NCBI GenBank assembly: GCA_002786915.1
Contig: PCUV01000114.1
Span: 124,974-188,973 of the forward strand
Direction of reading: 5' to 3'
Origin: Comamonadaceae bacterium CG12_big_fil_rev_8_21_14_0_65_59_15
GTDB taxonomy: Bacteria; Pseudomonadota; Gammaproteobacteria; Burkholderiales; Burkholderiaceae_C
Length of the DNA stretch: 64,000 nt
Both the position numbers and the translations under genes were made by a program. Position 1 is the first letter of the stretch; each line of letters begins with the position of its first letter. This document shows positions 38,301 through 46,081 of the stretch, piece by piece. A model generated the notes under the pieces. It made no database searches and was not told where the DNA came from. It saw only the letters and a list, made by a program, of their open reading frames with translations.

Positions 38301-40910
38301 ACTGGGGGCCAGCCCCACCACAGCACCCATCAGCGGTCCGGCCGTAAAGGCCGTCAACACCAGCGCCAGTGCCACCGAGGGGGACAGCACCCAGCCCATC
38401 AGGGCGCACAACAGCAAGGCCAAAGAAACAGGAGCCACCAGCGAGCGCCGCAGGTTATCGATCATCTTCCATAAGTGAATGGGTTTGAGGCTGTAGGCCG
38501 TGGGTGCCCCAATGAAAGGCAGCAGTTGCCAGTCGCCGCGGATCCAGCGATGGATGCGCGCGGCCGCCACGTCGGCATGAAAGGGCTCGTCCTCCACCAC
38601 GGCCAGGTCGCTCACCGCCGCACAGCGCACCATCGAGCCTTCCAGCAAATCGTGACTCAGCACCTGGTCTTGCGGCAAGCGGTTAGAGAGCACTGCGTGC
38701 ATGGCACGCACATGAAGCAGCCCCTTGCCGGTAAACGTGCCTTCAGAAAAAACATCCTGATAAATTTCGGAACTGGCGGCGCTGTAGGGGTCAATACCGC
38801 ACTGGCCGGCAAACAGCCAGTGGTACAACGTGAACTCTTTGACCGACGGCAGCGGTGTGGCCACGCGCGGCTGCAAGATGCCGTAGCCGCCCACCACACT
38901 GCGGCCATCAGCCGCCAGACGGGGCAGGTTATCAGGATGTGCGGCTACGCCCACCAATTCACGCAGCCGGCCTGGCGGCAATTGGGTGTCGCTGTCGAGG
39001 GTAACGATGTACGGCGTGTTGGGCTCAAGGGTGCTGACTTCACCCAGGTCAAAAAATGCGTCACTGCAACCTGTGGCCAAAGCACCAACCAGGCGTTCCA
39101 ATTTGCCGCGTTTGCGCTCCCAACCAATCCAGCATTGCTCCGACGCGCTGTAATGACGTGGCCGGTGCAAGACGATAAAGCGTGGTCGAGGGCTCGTCTC
39201 GTCTTCGCGTCTCGGGTAGAGGGCGTTGAGCGCCATGATGCCTTGTGTGGCCTGTGCCAGCAGCGCGTCATCGGTGTCGGCAAAGGCGTTGGGGGCATCG
39301 GCCCAATCGCTCAGCAAGGCAAACTGGGCCTGCGGCTCGGGGTTGGCCAGATAGTGCAGTGCCAACCGGTTGACCAGCCCCAAGGTTGACACAGCGCTGG
39401 TGAGCATGCAGGGCATCACCACCAGCACCCGGTGTTCCTGCGGAATGCCCGTGCGCAGAGCCAGACGCGCCAAGAGTTGGGGGCGAACCGACTCACTGAT
39501 CAGGCGATGTATGACCGCAATGACCGCCTCAGAGGCGGGCAGCAGCACCAGCAGCAGCACCAGCAGGGTGATACCTGAAGATGATTCGCTGCGCTCAAGC
39601 AACTGCCAAACCAGCACACTCAAGGCGCTCACTATCGCCCCCAAATACACCGGTAAAAGCAGATGGCGGGTCAGAAATTGCCTTGTCAGCACGCCGCGAC
39701 CGGATAGGCCCAAAGCATTCCACAAGGCGGGCTTGCCACGACCCTGCAGCCAGTAAGCGGGCACCGAGCCAGCGCCTTGGTCCGCTTCAGGTGCTTGCAT
39801 CAACCCCAGCAGAGTGCGGGCCACCGTCAGCTCAGAGCGGGCACAGCGCAGAGCCAGCTTTTCGATGGCGTGCAGTGTCTGGTCCCGCGTCAGGTTGGCC
39901 TCAGCCTTGAAGACGGGTGAGGTCAGCATCAGGCGCATCAGGGTGCTGGTGCGGGCAATGATGTCGGGCCAATCTGCATCGCCAATGGCACGCAAGGAGG
40001 TGATGGCATTGCTGACACTCAGGTTGTCAGCGGCCTGATCTGCACCCTGCTGCAGTTGCATGGCAGACAGATCAGGCAAGGCCAGCTTTAGCCAGGCCTG
40101 AAACTCAATTTGCACCGGCGATGGCTCAATGAGTCTGAGGTCTTGCAAACGCAAGGCCAATTGGACCAAAAATACCCGCCCAACGCCCCGTGCGTTGAGC
40201 ACCTTCAGTAAGGCCGTAGCGGATGCAATGTCAGTGTTGTCAAGCTGGTCAAAAAACAGATTGGCCGCTTCGCGCGCTGCCTTGTTGGCCGCCACTTGCT
40301 CTGCCAAGCGGCGCAGGTTTTCAATCAGCACCACCCGCAAGGTGGTTGGCAAGGCCCACATCTCACTCAAGTTGAGATCGCACACCTCTTGGTAAGCACA
40401 TAAAAAATGCGCCAGCATGACCTCATCAAAAGCCCCGTCGGTGTGCGCCACAAATGCCCACGCTACGCCATAGACGCGTGGCAGGCCAGCCAAGGGTTCG
40501 TCGATCAGTTTGGGCAACGCAGAAAAGTAGCTGCGCGGCAGTCCAGCATCAATTTCGGCAAGCTGGGCTTCAATCAGGTGCGCGTTATCCAGCAACCACT
40601 CGGCGGCGGGACTGATGTCATAGCCGGAGTTGGCCTGCACACCGATGTAGTGGTGTGCCACGCGCAGGGCTTTCAGATTAGTCTGAAGGCGGGGAAAGAA
40701 ATTGGCACCCCCAGACGAGGTACGCGTGGCGCGATGCGTCTCACCCAAGCTACGGCCATGCTGGGCAAACCGCTGGGGACCAAATATCTCGGAACGAATG
40801 GGGCGCTGAAGCAACCCCTGTGCGGGGTCCAGCATCTGGCAAAACGCAGCCGGTGCGCCGGGCAAGAGGGCGCGTAATGTGGGCCAAACCGTGCGCGTTA
40901 AAGCATCCAA
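32361..40910 (-). CDS. ndvB: Cyclic beta-1,2-glucan synthase-like protein (NdvB/ChvB type; GT + GH94/glycosyltransferase-36 domains). ORF open to 41213; start uncertain (TTG 40910 or ATG 40835)
   Basis: About 2.8-2.9 kaa; N-terminal 'PAAEWLLDNAHLIEAQLAEIDAGLPRSYFSALPKL', GT-like 'VTLDSDTQLPPGRLRELVG', glucoamylase-like 'LRSWTGSMFEYLMPGMVL', GH94-like 'TGDWNDGMNRVGREGRGESVWLGWFL' and 'GGWSWYTGAAAWLHRAAIEAMFGL'. Confidence 0.93.
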   Translation of the reverse strand: MDALTRTVWPTLRALLPGAPAAFCQMLDPAQGLLQRPIRSEIFGPQRFAQHGRSLGETHRATRTSSGGANFFPRLQTNLKALRVAHHYIGVQANSGYDISPAAEWLLDNAHLIEAQLAEIDAGLPRSYFSALPKLIDEPLAGLPRVYGVAWAFVAHTDGAFDEVMLAHFLCAYQEVCDLNLSEMWALPTTLRVVLIENLRRLAEQVAANKAAREAANLFFDQLDNTDIASATALLKVLNARGVGRVFLVQLALRLQDLRLIEPSPVQIEFQAWLKLALPDLSAMQLQQGADQAADNLSVSNAITSLRAIGDADWPDIIARTSTLMRLMLTSPVFKAEANLTRDQTLHAIEKLALRCARSELTVARTLLGLMQAPEADQGAGSVPAYWLQGRGKPALWNALGLSGRGVLTRQFLTRHLLLPVYLGAIVSALSVLVWQLLERSESSSGITLLVLLLVLLPASEAVIAVIHRLISESVRPQLLARLALRTGIPQEHRVLVVMPCMLTSAVSTLGLVNRLALHYLANPEPQAQFALLSDWADAPNAFADTDDALLAQATQGIMALNALYPRREDETSPRPRFIVLHRPRHYSASEQCWIGWERKRGKLERLVGALATGCSDAFFDLGEVSTLEPNTPYIVTLDSDTQLPPGRLRELVGVAAHPDNLPRLAADGRSVVGGYGILQPRVATPLPSVKEFTLYHWLFAGQCGIDPYSAASSEIYQDVFSEGTFTGKGLLHVRAMHAVLSNRLPQDQVLSHDLLEGSMVRCAAVSDLAVVEDEPFHADVAAARIHRWIRGDWQLLPFIGAPTAYSLKPIHLWKMIDNLRRSLVAPVSLALLLCALMGWVLSPSVALALVLTAFTAGPLMGAVVGLAPSRDSLAKAHFYRAALIDLARALCGGMWQLVQLLQQSLLALDAIGRALYRMTFTHRHLLQWTTAATAQAQAKTGLAGILRQHRKEPAVALLLLGLLLWGQSPFPFTAATLCLVWAMAPLATWWVSRVCAVDDDASLTQPDQCYLAGIARDTWRLFENCVSAQDRYLPPDNLQTTPHDMLAHRTSPTNIGLYLLSVACARQFGWIGTLDMLGRLEATLASLLTLQRHRGHFLNWYDTQTGEPLLPLYVSTVDSGNLSGHLLAVAQACRELALAPLEEGAGLHAIDQARQRLLVPLAVRHTLTALQRAELRWLLADYRNTVRSFKLDAPARFAATQGDLAIQHRLNALAVALEQLAWQSDFSFLYSHRRHLFHIGYRVAEHQRDVGFYDLLASESRLTSLLAIAKGDVPVRHWSALGRPFFAAGPLAGLRSWTGSMFEYLMPGMVLDEPYDSVLHEACHAALREQTGFAKAQGLPWGVSESAYAASDFTLAYQYAPHGVPRLALRRTPADELVVAPYATALAAQIAPQAASANFQALQALGARAHFGFIEALDYSTAGRVGSEAFTLVDTYMAHHQGMSIVALANVLLGGAAKRWGMANPHLQAVSSLLHERVPRDIPLLPVPPTAYQAPAQRRRAPGFLREVTPGAAAIEPTHILSNGRYSVLLRANGAGSSRWGRTGINRWRDDALMDAYGSFFNLTWTGQPQPYSITQHPIPDPRADYQSVFHADRVCFDALWPSLQAHTTVWVSPEDDIEFRQVELRNLSDQPLDIELTSHFEVALSDPRADEGHPAFTNLFVTARWLASQQALCFERKPRLESEQALGIAHFLTDVSTPLTGIRLCTDRQRWQGRNCSANQLLADLIPAPDASDEHGVALDTGLDPVCVLAVSLRIEPGAKARLTFATAASPSRQTLHAVVDKYRQAGNVQRASLMSTTLTGIRLRALRISAENFFAMQTLTSTLAHTLSRVQARAVRPESAAAEVCNRQLLWRFGISGDRPMVLVLAGVPQGLGLLRAVSQAMNLWAWSSLPCDLVVVNAEPNSYLQPLQRDIAVLRDRHAADCGGGAGPASTGYYLIQVDELSSAELSTLHSLARVLLHADARPLAFHVQELKRLHELALQQRQDTDTAPLPRGSGRLASTPSQGRFEPATGDFSFEVSATQRPPRPWINVLANPHFGAQISEAGGGYTWAVNSRLNQLTAWSNDPVGDPPSEWFLLQNRKTSEVWRLTPGAGLDPGIVFHTAHGQGYTTASHRRGDLAVSLTWCVDAVTAVKQIQVTLVNQGSKTKKLRLVGMVEWLMGANRCDRATVRTAVFRQRLPLAAQKLTALLASQRESSAGFGGGTAFFAMAGTDDELQDWTCDRREFFDARGHRVLADQLGQRCGDGLDPCAAWAVPLVVGPGQSVSHTFLLGYAQSMQAAQQLATLATQTTPQARLAQVRERWNELLGATTVVTPDPLFDALVNRWLLYQTLSCRLWAKAGFYQAGGATGFRDQLQDAMALAWAAPHLLRAQIVLCAGHQFVQGDVQHWWHAPLGNGVRTHFSDDLLWLAHACVHYLRTTGDGSLLNEQVPFLEGPALAPEAEDAYFTPSISSQRASVYEHAARAIDRSLNVGVHGLPLMGTGDWNDGMNRVGREGRGESVWLGWFLCQLVGDFAPLAHQRGDSQRALRWQQAAVGWKQALLGAAWDGHWFKRAFFDDGQALGSATNPEATIDLIAQAWSVLSHVAPIDKQRQAMAAADAHLVDAQAGLIKLLAPPLLNATPSAGYIQAYPPGVRENGGQYSHAGIWALMAQAELARHSAGADSEDGASPSEQAAESADDKVYRYFTYLSPAHRASHPTRGPVYGLEPYVMAADVYSQPPYVGRGGWSWYTGAAAWLHRAAIEAMFGLTQRGDTLTFHPCLPSHWKQAELTLVRQQHSMRFILMRATETDALAHTQQWDARLLRVAEPLHWPDLPAQSCFVIPLASQRTKSPGIHALESWIAHQGPQ

Positions 40911-41140
40911 TAGCCCAGCCCCATCAGCCCCGCAATGACCATCAGCGTGGTGACCAGGCGGGTGGCCACAAATCCGTGAATGGAGACACTTACACCCTGC
41001 AGGGTCAAGAGATGCCGATGGATTTGTGGGCAGGCGTTGAGGTGGTTCTCTAAGGTAATCAAATCTGCACGAAAAAAGGTTGCGATGTCGCTTTGAGCTG
41101 CGGTGCGCCAGACGTGGCGTGGTGTAAGGGGTTTGTGCAT
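40898..41140 (-). CDS. Small putative membrane protein (80 aa, one TM) overlapping the 5' end of the ndvB ORF in another frame
   Basis: 'MHKPLTPRHVWRTAAQSDIATFFRADLITLENHLNACPQIHRHLLTLQGVSVSIHGFVATRLVTTLMVIAGLMGLGYWML*'; the in-frame ndvB sequence over this stretch looks non-protein-like. Confidence 0.5.
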   Translation of the reverse strand: MHKPLTPRHVWRTAAQSDIATFFRADLITLENHLNACPQIHRHLLTLQGVSVSIHGFVATRLVTTLMVIAGLMGLGYWML

Positions 41141-41475
41141 GTCTATTCTCCAACCGGCTGGCCTTCAAGGTCATCGGCTTGCGGGGTTGCAAAAGGTCAG
41201 TATCGGCATGCACCAGCGCCTGGTCGGTGCGCTGGCGAACGCAGTAGTTGACTTACGCTAAATTGTCACGAGACGAATACTGTTTAAAGCGGCATCAAGG
41301 TAGACGGTATGTCGTCCTGTGAGAACGGGCTTAGGGCCATCGCTGAGGCTGCGTGCCGTCTTGCGATACTGATATGGGTTTGCGCCTGTTCATGCTGGGT
41401 CTGTCGGGCAGCGCACCGAGGCAAACGACCGCTTGGCCTATGGTGGGGCCTATTTGACTGCATTTACTTGACACC

Positions 41476-43023
41476 ATGAAAAAAACCAGCACGCTTCATT
41501 TGTCCAGCACCGAGGCGGCTTTGCGCATCTCAGAGGCGCGTTACCGTCGTCTGTTTGAATCGGCGCAAGACGGCATCCTGATCCTGAACGCCAAGACCGC
41601 CCAGATTGACGATGTCAACCCTTTCCTGATTGAATTGCTGGGCTACACCCATGTCGAATTTCTGGGCAAAAAGCTGTGGGAAATTGGAGCCTTTAAAGAT
41701 AAGTTTCTCAATATGGATGCGTTTGCCGAGCTGCAAGCCAAGCGCTACATACGCTACGACGATCTGCCACTGGTCACCAAAACCGGGCAGCGCATATCCG
41801 TTGAATTTGTCAGCAACGCGTACGACTGCGATGGCGTCAACGTCATTCAGTGCAACATCCGCGACAACACCAAGCGTCATGCGGCCGAAATGGCGCTCAA
41901 GCTCACGGCGCGCTCGCTCAAAGTGCTCAGCGAAAGCAGTGTCGCGCTGCTGGGTGCCTCCAGCGAGGTTGCCCTGCGAACAGAATATTGTCGTATTGCG
42001 GTAGAGACTGGCAACTACCTGATGGCATGGGTTGGCACCACTGACAGCGCGCCAGATAGACGTGTTCACCCGATCGCACGGTATGGCCATGACGACGGGT
42101 ATCTGGACAGCGTAGAAATATCCTGGGCTGACAACGATTCTGGCAGCGGCCCAACCGGGCGTGCGCTGCGTACGGGTCAGGTTCAGTTTCTTGACGACAT
42201 CGCCACCGACCCCAGCATGGCAAGTTGGCGGACAGAGGCCCTAAAACGTGGTTTCAATTCCAGCATTGCCCTTCCCTTTCAGCCGACCGGAGGAGTCTTG
42301 GCCTGTCTGACCCTGTACAGCGCGGTGCGCACCAACTGGTCAACAGCCGAGCGCAAACTACTGGAAGAATTTGCGTCAGACTTGGCATTTGGTATCACGA
42401 CCATCCGCACCGCCCAGGCCAAGTTGAAATACCAGGAAGACCTGCGCATCAGCTTGGAAAAGACCATTCAGGTGGTTGCCAGTGCAGTTGATATGCGGGA
42501 CGCCTATACCGGCGGACACCAGCGGCGGGTAGCCAACATCTGTGTACGCATTGCCACAGAAATGGGACTCGCAAAGGAGCGCATTCATGGCTTGCATCTG
42601 GCTGCAACGATTCATGACCTCGGCAAAATCGCCTGCCCCGCCGAAATACTTTCCAAACCCGTGCGTTTGAGCGTGAATGAATTTAACCTCATCAAAGAAC
42701 ACGCGCAAACCGGCTTCAATATTCTGAAAGATGTTGACTTTCCGTGGCCGATTGCACAAATAATTTTGCAGCACCATGAGCGCATCGACGGCTCGGGCTA
42801 TCCCCAGGGCTTGAAGGCTGATGCCATCTTGCTGGAGGCCAAAATTTTGATGGTGGCCGATGTGGTGGAGGCCATGGCCTCGTATCGGCCCTATCGACCG
42901 GCATTGGGCATTGACATGGCTTTGAATGAAATCACCACACGCCGGGGTAGTGCCTATGACCCCGAGGTGGTGGATGCCTGCTTGCGCGTTTTTAACGAGC
43001 AGGGGTACAAGATAGAGGTGTAG
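41476..43023 (+). CDS. PAS-GAF-HD-GYP domain protein (putative c-di-GMP phosphodiesterase)
   Basis: PAS 'RYRRLFESAQDGILILNAKTAQIDDVNPFLIELLGY'; GAF; HD 'VAS..DMRDAYTGGHQRRVANICVRIA...ATIHDLGKIACPAEIL', 'HHERIDGSGYPQGL'. Confidence 0.92.
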   Translation: MKKTSTLHLSSTEAALRISEARYRRLFESAQDGILILNAKTAQIDDVNPFLIELLGYTHVEFLGKKLWEIGAFKDKFLNMDAFAELQAKRYIRYDDLPLVTKTGQRISVEFVSNAYDCDGVNVIQCNIRDNTKRHAAEMALKLTARSLKVLSESSVALLGASSEVALRTEYCRIAVETGNYLMAWVGTTDSAPDRRVHPIARYGHDDGYLDSVEISWADNDSGSGPTGRALRTGQVQFLDDIATDPSMASWRTEALKRGFNSSIALPFQPTGGVLACLTLYSAVRTNWSTAERKLLEEFASDLAFGITTIRTAQAKLKYQEDLRISLEKTIQVVASAVDMRDAYTGGHQRRVANICVRIATEMGLAKERIHGLHLAATIHDLGKIACPAEILSKPVRLSVNEFNLIKEHAQTGFNILKDVDFPWPIAQIILQHHERIDGSGYPQGLKADAILLEAKILMVADVVEAMASYRPYRPALGIDMALNEITTRRGSAYDPEVVDACLRVFNEQGYKIEV

Positions 43024-43097
43024 GTGTGCAACCCTGATCGTTTAATCAAAATTATTATCCGCTTGACGTACAACGTAAAAATATTTACATTCAAGCC

Positions 43098-43376
43098 ATG
43101 ATCAAGTCTTTCCGCTGCAAGCATACGCAAGCCCTTTACCAAGGAAAGCGAGTCAGAAAATTTGAATCCTGCGCTGCCCAAGCAGAGCGGCGGCTTGAAA
43201 TTCTCGACAACGCCAAAACCATCAACGATCTGATGTCGTTGCCGAGCAACCACTTTGAAGCCTTGGGTGGCGATCGTGTCGGGCAATGCAGCATTCGCGT
43301 CAACCCACAGTGGCGCGTATGTTTTGAGTGGATAGATGCTGATGCTTACGACGTGGAAATCGTTGATTACCATTAA
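43098..43376 (+). CDS. higB: Toxin of HigB/RelE family
   Basis: 'MIKSFRCKHTQALYQGKRVRKFESCAAQAERRLEILDNAKTINDLMSLPSNHFEALGGDRVGQCSIRVNPQWRVCFEW'; followed by an HTH antitoxin 5 bp downstream. Confidence 0.93.
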   Translation: MIKSFRCKHTQALYQGKRVRKFESCAAQAERRLEILDNAKTINDLMSLPSNHFEALGGDRVGQCSIRVNPQWRVCFEWIDADAYDVEIVDYH

Positions 43377-43381
43377 CGGAG

Positions 43382-43690
43382 ATGAACATGGCTAACGCAA
43401 TGCGCGCAATCCACCCCGGCGAAATCCTTAAAGGTGAGCTGGAAGAACTCCATCTTTCTGCCAACGCCTTCTCAAAGTCGCTGGACGTACCCGCCAACCG
43501 GATCACAGCGATTTTGAGTGAGCAACGCGGCATCAGTGCCGACACCGCGCTGCGTCTTGCCCGATTTTTTGGCACCTCACCCGATTTTTGGATGAGCCTG
43601 CAAAGCAGCTACGACGTCAAAGTGGCGATGGCAGCAGTGGGTCAAGAGATTGAAAAGAATGTCAAACCCAGAGAGCCGCTGGCCGCTTAG
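43382..43690 (+). CDS. higA: HigA family antitoxin (HTH)
   Basis: 'MRAIHPGEILKGELEELHLSANAFSKSLDVPANRITAILSEQRGISADTALRLARFFGTSPDFWMSLQSSYD'. Confidence 0.95.
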   Translation: MNMANAMRAIHPGEILKGELEELHLSANAFSKSLDVPANRITAILSEQRGISADTALRLARFFGTSPDFWMSLQSSYDVKVAMAAVGQEIEKNVKPREPLAA

Positions 43691-43714
43691 GGGATGATTC
43701 GTAAAAGGTTGCCG

Positions 43715-44713
43715 TCATTTGGCCAGAAAGCGCTCCACTTTTTTCAGCAAAACCTCACCCTCCAGCGGTTTCACCATAAAGTCCACCGCCCCGGCTTTGA
43801 GGCATTCCACCACCAGCGCCTTGTCGCTCTGACCGGTGACCATCATCACCGGAATGTCGGTCAACAGGTCAGAGGCCTTGAGCCTGCGCAAGGTCTCCAG
43901 CCCGATCATCTCGGGCATCATCATGTCCATCAGGATCAAAGCGGGCCGCCTGTTCCGCAAAACACCCAGCGCCTGCGCACCGTTGCTGGCAAAGATCAGC
44001 TCATACGGGGCCTCTCGCAGCAGCTCTTCGGCCAATATCTGCTGAAACTCTTCGTCGTCCACCATCAGAACCAGGGGTCGAAAATTTTGGGCCAGGGTCT
44101 GCAAAGTCGCCAGCGACTGGCGATGGGGAGCCAACTGCTGTTTCAGGTCATCGATCCATTGCCCCATGGGTTGCACCGCATCACCCAGCGTGCGAAGTTG
44201 CTGCCCGGCGTCATAGGCCGTGAGTTTGCTGATCTCTTGCTGCATCCTAACGGCGTTGGTTTTGCCCAGTTCAAGTTTACGCTCCAGCAGACCTTCCAGC
44301 TCAGCAATTCGGCGCACCTAGCGCGCCATTTCCGCAGCTGGCACGCCACACTTTGAGCGATCCAGGTCGCGCAGCGCATGCGTCACCGCCATGGGCAGGC
44401 GCTGTGTGTCATTGGTCATGGGCCAAAACAGCGCATAGTCGTCAAAATAGGCGGTGCGACACAACTCGTAGACGCACTGTAAATCTTTTGTACCGCACAA
44501 GACAACGGTGCGGTGCGCCAGAGACATCATCAGCGTGCTCAGCCGGTAAAGACCCAGTTTGTCATGAATAACCTCTTGAAGACCCTTGCGGGCGAAACTT
44601 GAGTGCCTGCCGCAAGGGCAACCTGTCAATTGAAATTTTCTTTGGATCAGGCACGCTGATCTGTACGCTGGCAAACGTAGCTGGAACTCATGGCTGTACA
44701 AGCCGCTTTGCAA
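43715..44713 (-). pseudogene. Response regulator interrupted by an in-frame TAG (44318-44320), with N-terminus apparently truncated
   Basis: ORFs 44318-44713 and 43715-44317 are contiguous in one frame separated only by TAG; REC 'PLVLMVDDEEFQQILAEELLREAPYELIFASNGAQAL...KAGAVDFMVKPLEGEVLLKKVERFLAK', paralogous to 18226-18768. Confidence 0.8.
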
Positions 44714-44807
44714 ACTCCGGCCGGAATCTTTTTCTAGGTGGGTTCGTCAGCGTACAGATCACACCAACGTGCTGCGATTACCGTCAGGTTTTTACAGAGA
44801 AGAAGTC

Positions 44808-45395
44808 ATGCAAATCGCCGTCAAATCGAGGTCTGAGCTGTCACCCAACAATTGGGTCACTATTTCCGAACCCGAAGCGCAAAGTTATGCCAGCCAGATG
44901 GAACTGGAACGTGTGCGAAACAACCAGTTTGTGGATTTGCTCAATGGCTTTCGGTGCAGCGGTGGTCTCGCGCGGGCACCGGAGGTCGCAGCGAGATTCA
45001 AGCACCGGGGAGTTAACGACTATTCATTGTTGGCCGCCTGGCTGGTCAAGCGCGAGGTCATCAGCATTGAGTGGCAGTCGAAAATCTGGATGCCTCTGTT
45101 TCAATTCCACCCCACTGGCATGGCACTGAGGTCCGGCTTGAGCACTGTGCTGGCCGAGCTGGTGGTGGTCCACAACGATTGGGAAGTTGCGGCCTGGTTT
45201 ATCCAGCCCAACCCATGGTTGGCCAATGCCACGCCGGCTGATTCGCTGGTGACATGTGCAGCCCAAGTGCTGGATGCTGCGCGTGCAGAGCGCTTTTCAG
45301 CCCAATCTTCGCGTCGCAGAGGTGGCCAGAAACAGGGCACTGGCTGTTGTGACACGCAACATTCACCGCATCGGAGCCAACTTGTGGCAGCATGA
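44808..45395 (+). CDS. DUF2384/Xre-MbcA-ParS-like antitoxin-type protein; C-terminal tail possibly frameshifted
   Basis: 'EVAARFKHRGVNDYSLLAAWLVKREVISIEWQSKIWMPLFQFHPTGMALRSGLSTVLAELVVVHNDWEVAAWFIQPNPWLANATPADSL...VLDAARAERF' resembles MbcA/ParS toxin-binding domain proteins. Confidence 0.55.
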   Translation: MQIAVKSRSELSPNNWVTISEPEAQSYASQMELERVRNNQFVDLLNGFRCSGGLARAPEVAARFKHRGVNDYSLLAAWLVKREVISIEWQSKIWMPLFQFHPTGMALRSGLSTVLAELVVVHNDWEVAAWFIQPNPWLANATPADSLVTCAAQVLDAARAERFSAQSSRRRGGQKQGTGCCDTQHSPHRSQLVAA

Positions 45396-45634
45396 CATTG
45401 AGCGCGCACAGCGCCAATGCAGATATGCAGACCTGGACATAGCAATCAAGCGCGCAGCGTAGAAAAAGCCCGCTAAGCCTCTCTTTTTGTATACAGAACG
45501 GATAGGTTCTGGGAACAAGCTTGGGCGCGATCGGACGAACATCCGAGCATCCGGTGAATGAATCGAAATTGCTGCCCAGGTTGACCAAAAAATAGGGGTT
45601 TCTGCCAGGCACTAAATAGGTATGAGCGGCCGGG

Positions 45635-45982
45635 CTATTTTTTGACAACCAGGTTGTGGTCCACTTTGGCGACGCCTTCTATGCCACGGGTGACTTCCAG
45701 GGCTCGGTCGATTTGACGCTGGTTATCGACAAAGCCGCTGAGCATGACTTCGCCTTTGCGGGTTTCGACCTTGAAGTCAAAGCTCTTGATTTCAGCATCT
45801 TCAACCAATGCTTTTTTGACACGAGCGGTGGTCACGGTATCGTCAATTTCTGTGCCTACAGTGGTGGCTGGCACGGGTGGGCTTACGGGCTCGTCGGTTT
45901 TGCCGCAGGCAACCATGCTAATGACCATGACACCCGCCAGGGTGGTGGTCGCAATGCGCAGGCCAAGGGGGTTTCTCATCAA
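45635..45982 (-). CDS. BON domain-containing lipoprotein
   Basis: 'MVACGKTDEP...VGTEIDDTVTTARVKKALVEDAEIKSFDFKVETRKGEVMLSGFVDNQRQIDRALEVTRGIEGV', paralog of 11534-12112. Confidence 0.92.
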   Translation of the reverse strand: MMRNPLGLRIATTTLAGVMVISMVACGKTDEPVSPPVPATTVGTEIDDTVTTARVKKALVEDAEIKSFDFKVETRKGEVMLSGFVDNQRQIDRALEVTRGIEGVAKVDHNLVVKK

Positions 45983-46043
45983 ACATTCTCCAGTAGGTTA
46001 ATCGTTGAACAAGCGTTGACTATCGTTGTTCATCGGGCGCTGA

Positions 46044-46063
46044 TCTGTGCTGTAGCGCACCCT
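46044..46063 (-). promoter_or_regulatory. Recurring palindrome (P-box variant) upstream of BON lipoprotein
   Basis: tctgtgctgtagcgcaccct (TGTGC-N6-GCACC). Confidence 0.5.
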
Positions 46064-46081
46064 GCGAACAAGTTGGTCGGC

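Noticed and set aside
41224-41243. Weak palindrome copy TCGGTGCGCTGGCGAACGCA upstream of the ndvB region
   Set aside because: Right half-site is degenerate (GAACG); mentioned as possible but not counted as a supported site
43694-44356. 220-aa plus-strand ORF
   Set aside because: Antisense to the decayed response regulator
44599-45129. 176-aa plus ORF overlapping the MbcA/ParS-like gene
   Set aside because: Out-of-frame overlap without recognisable domain; the 44808-45395 frame fits a known family better
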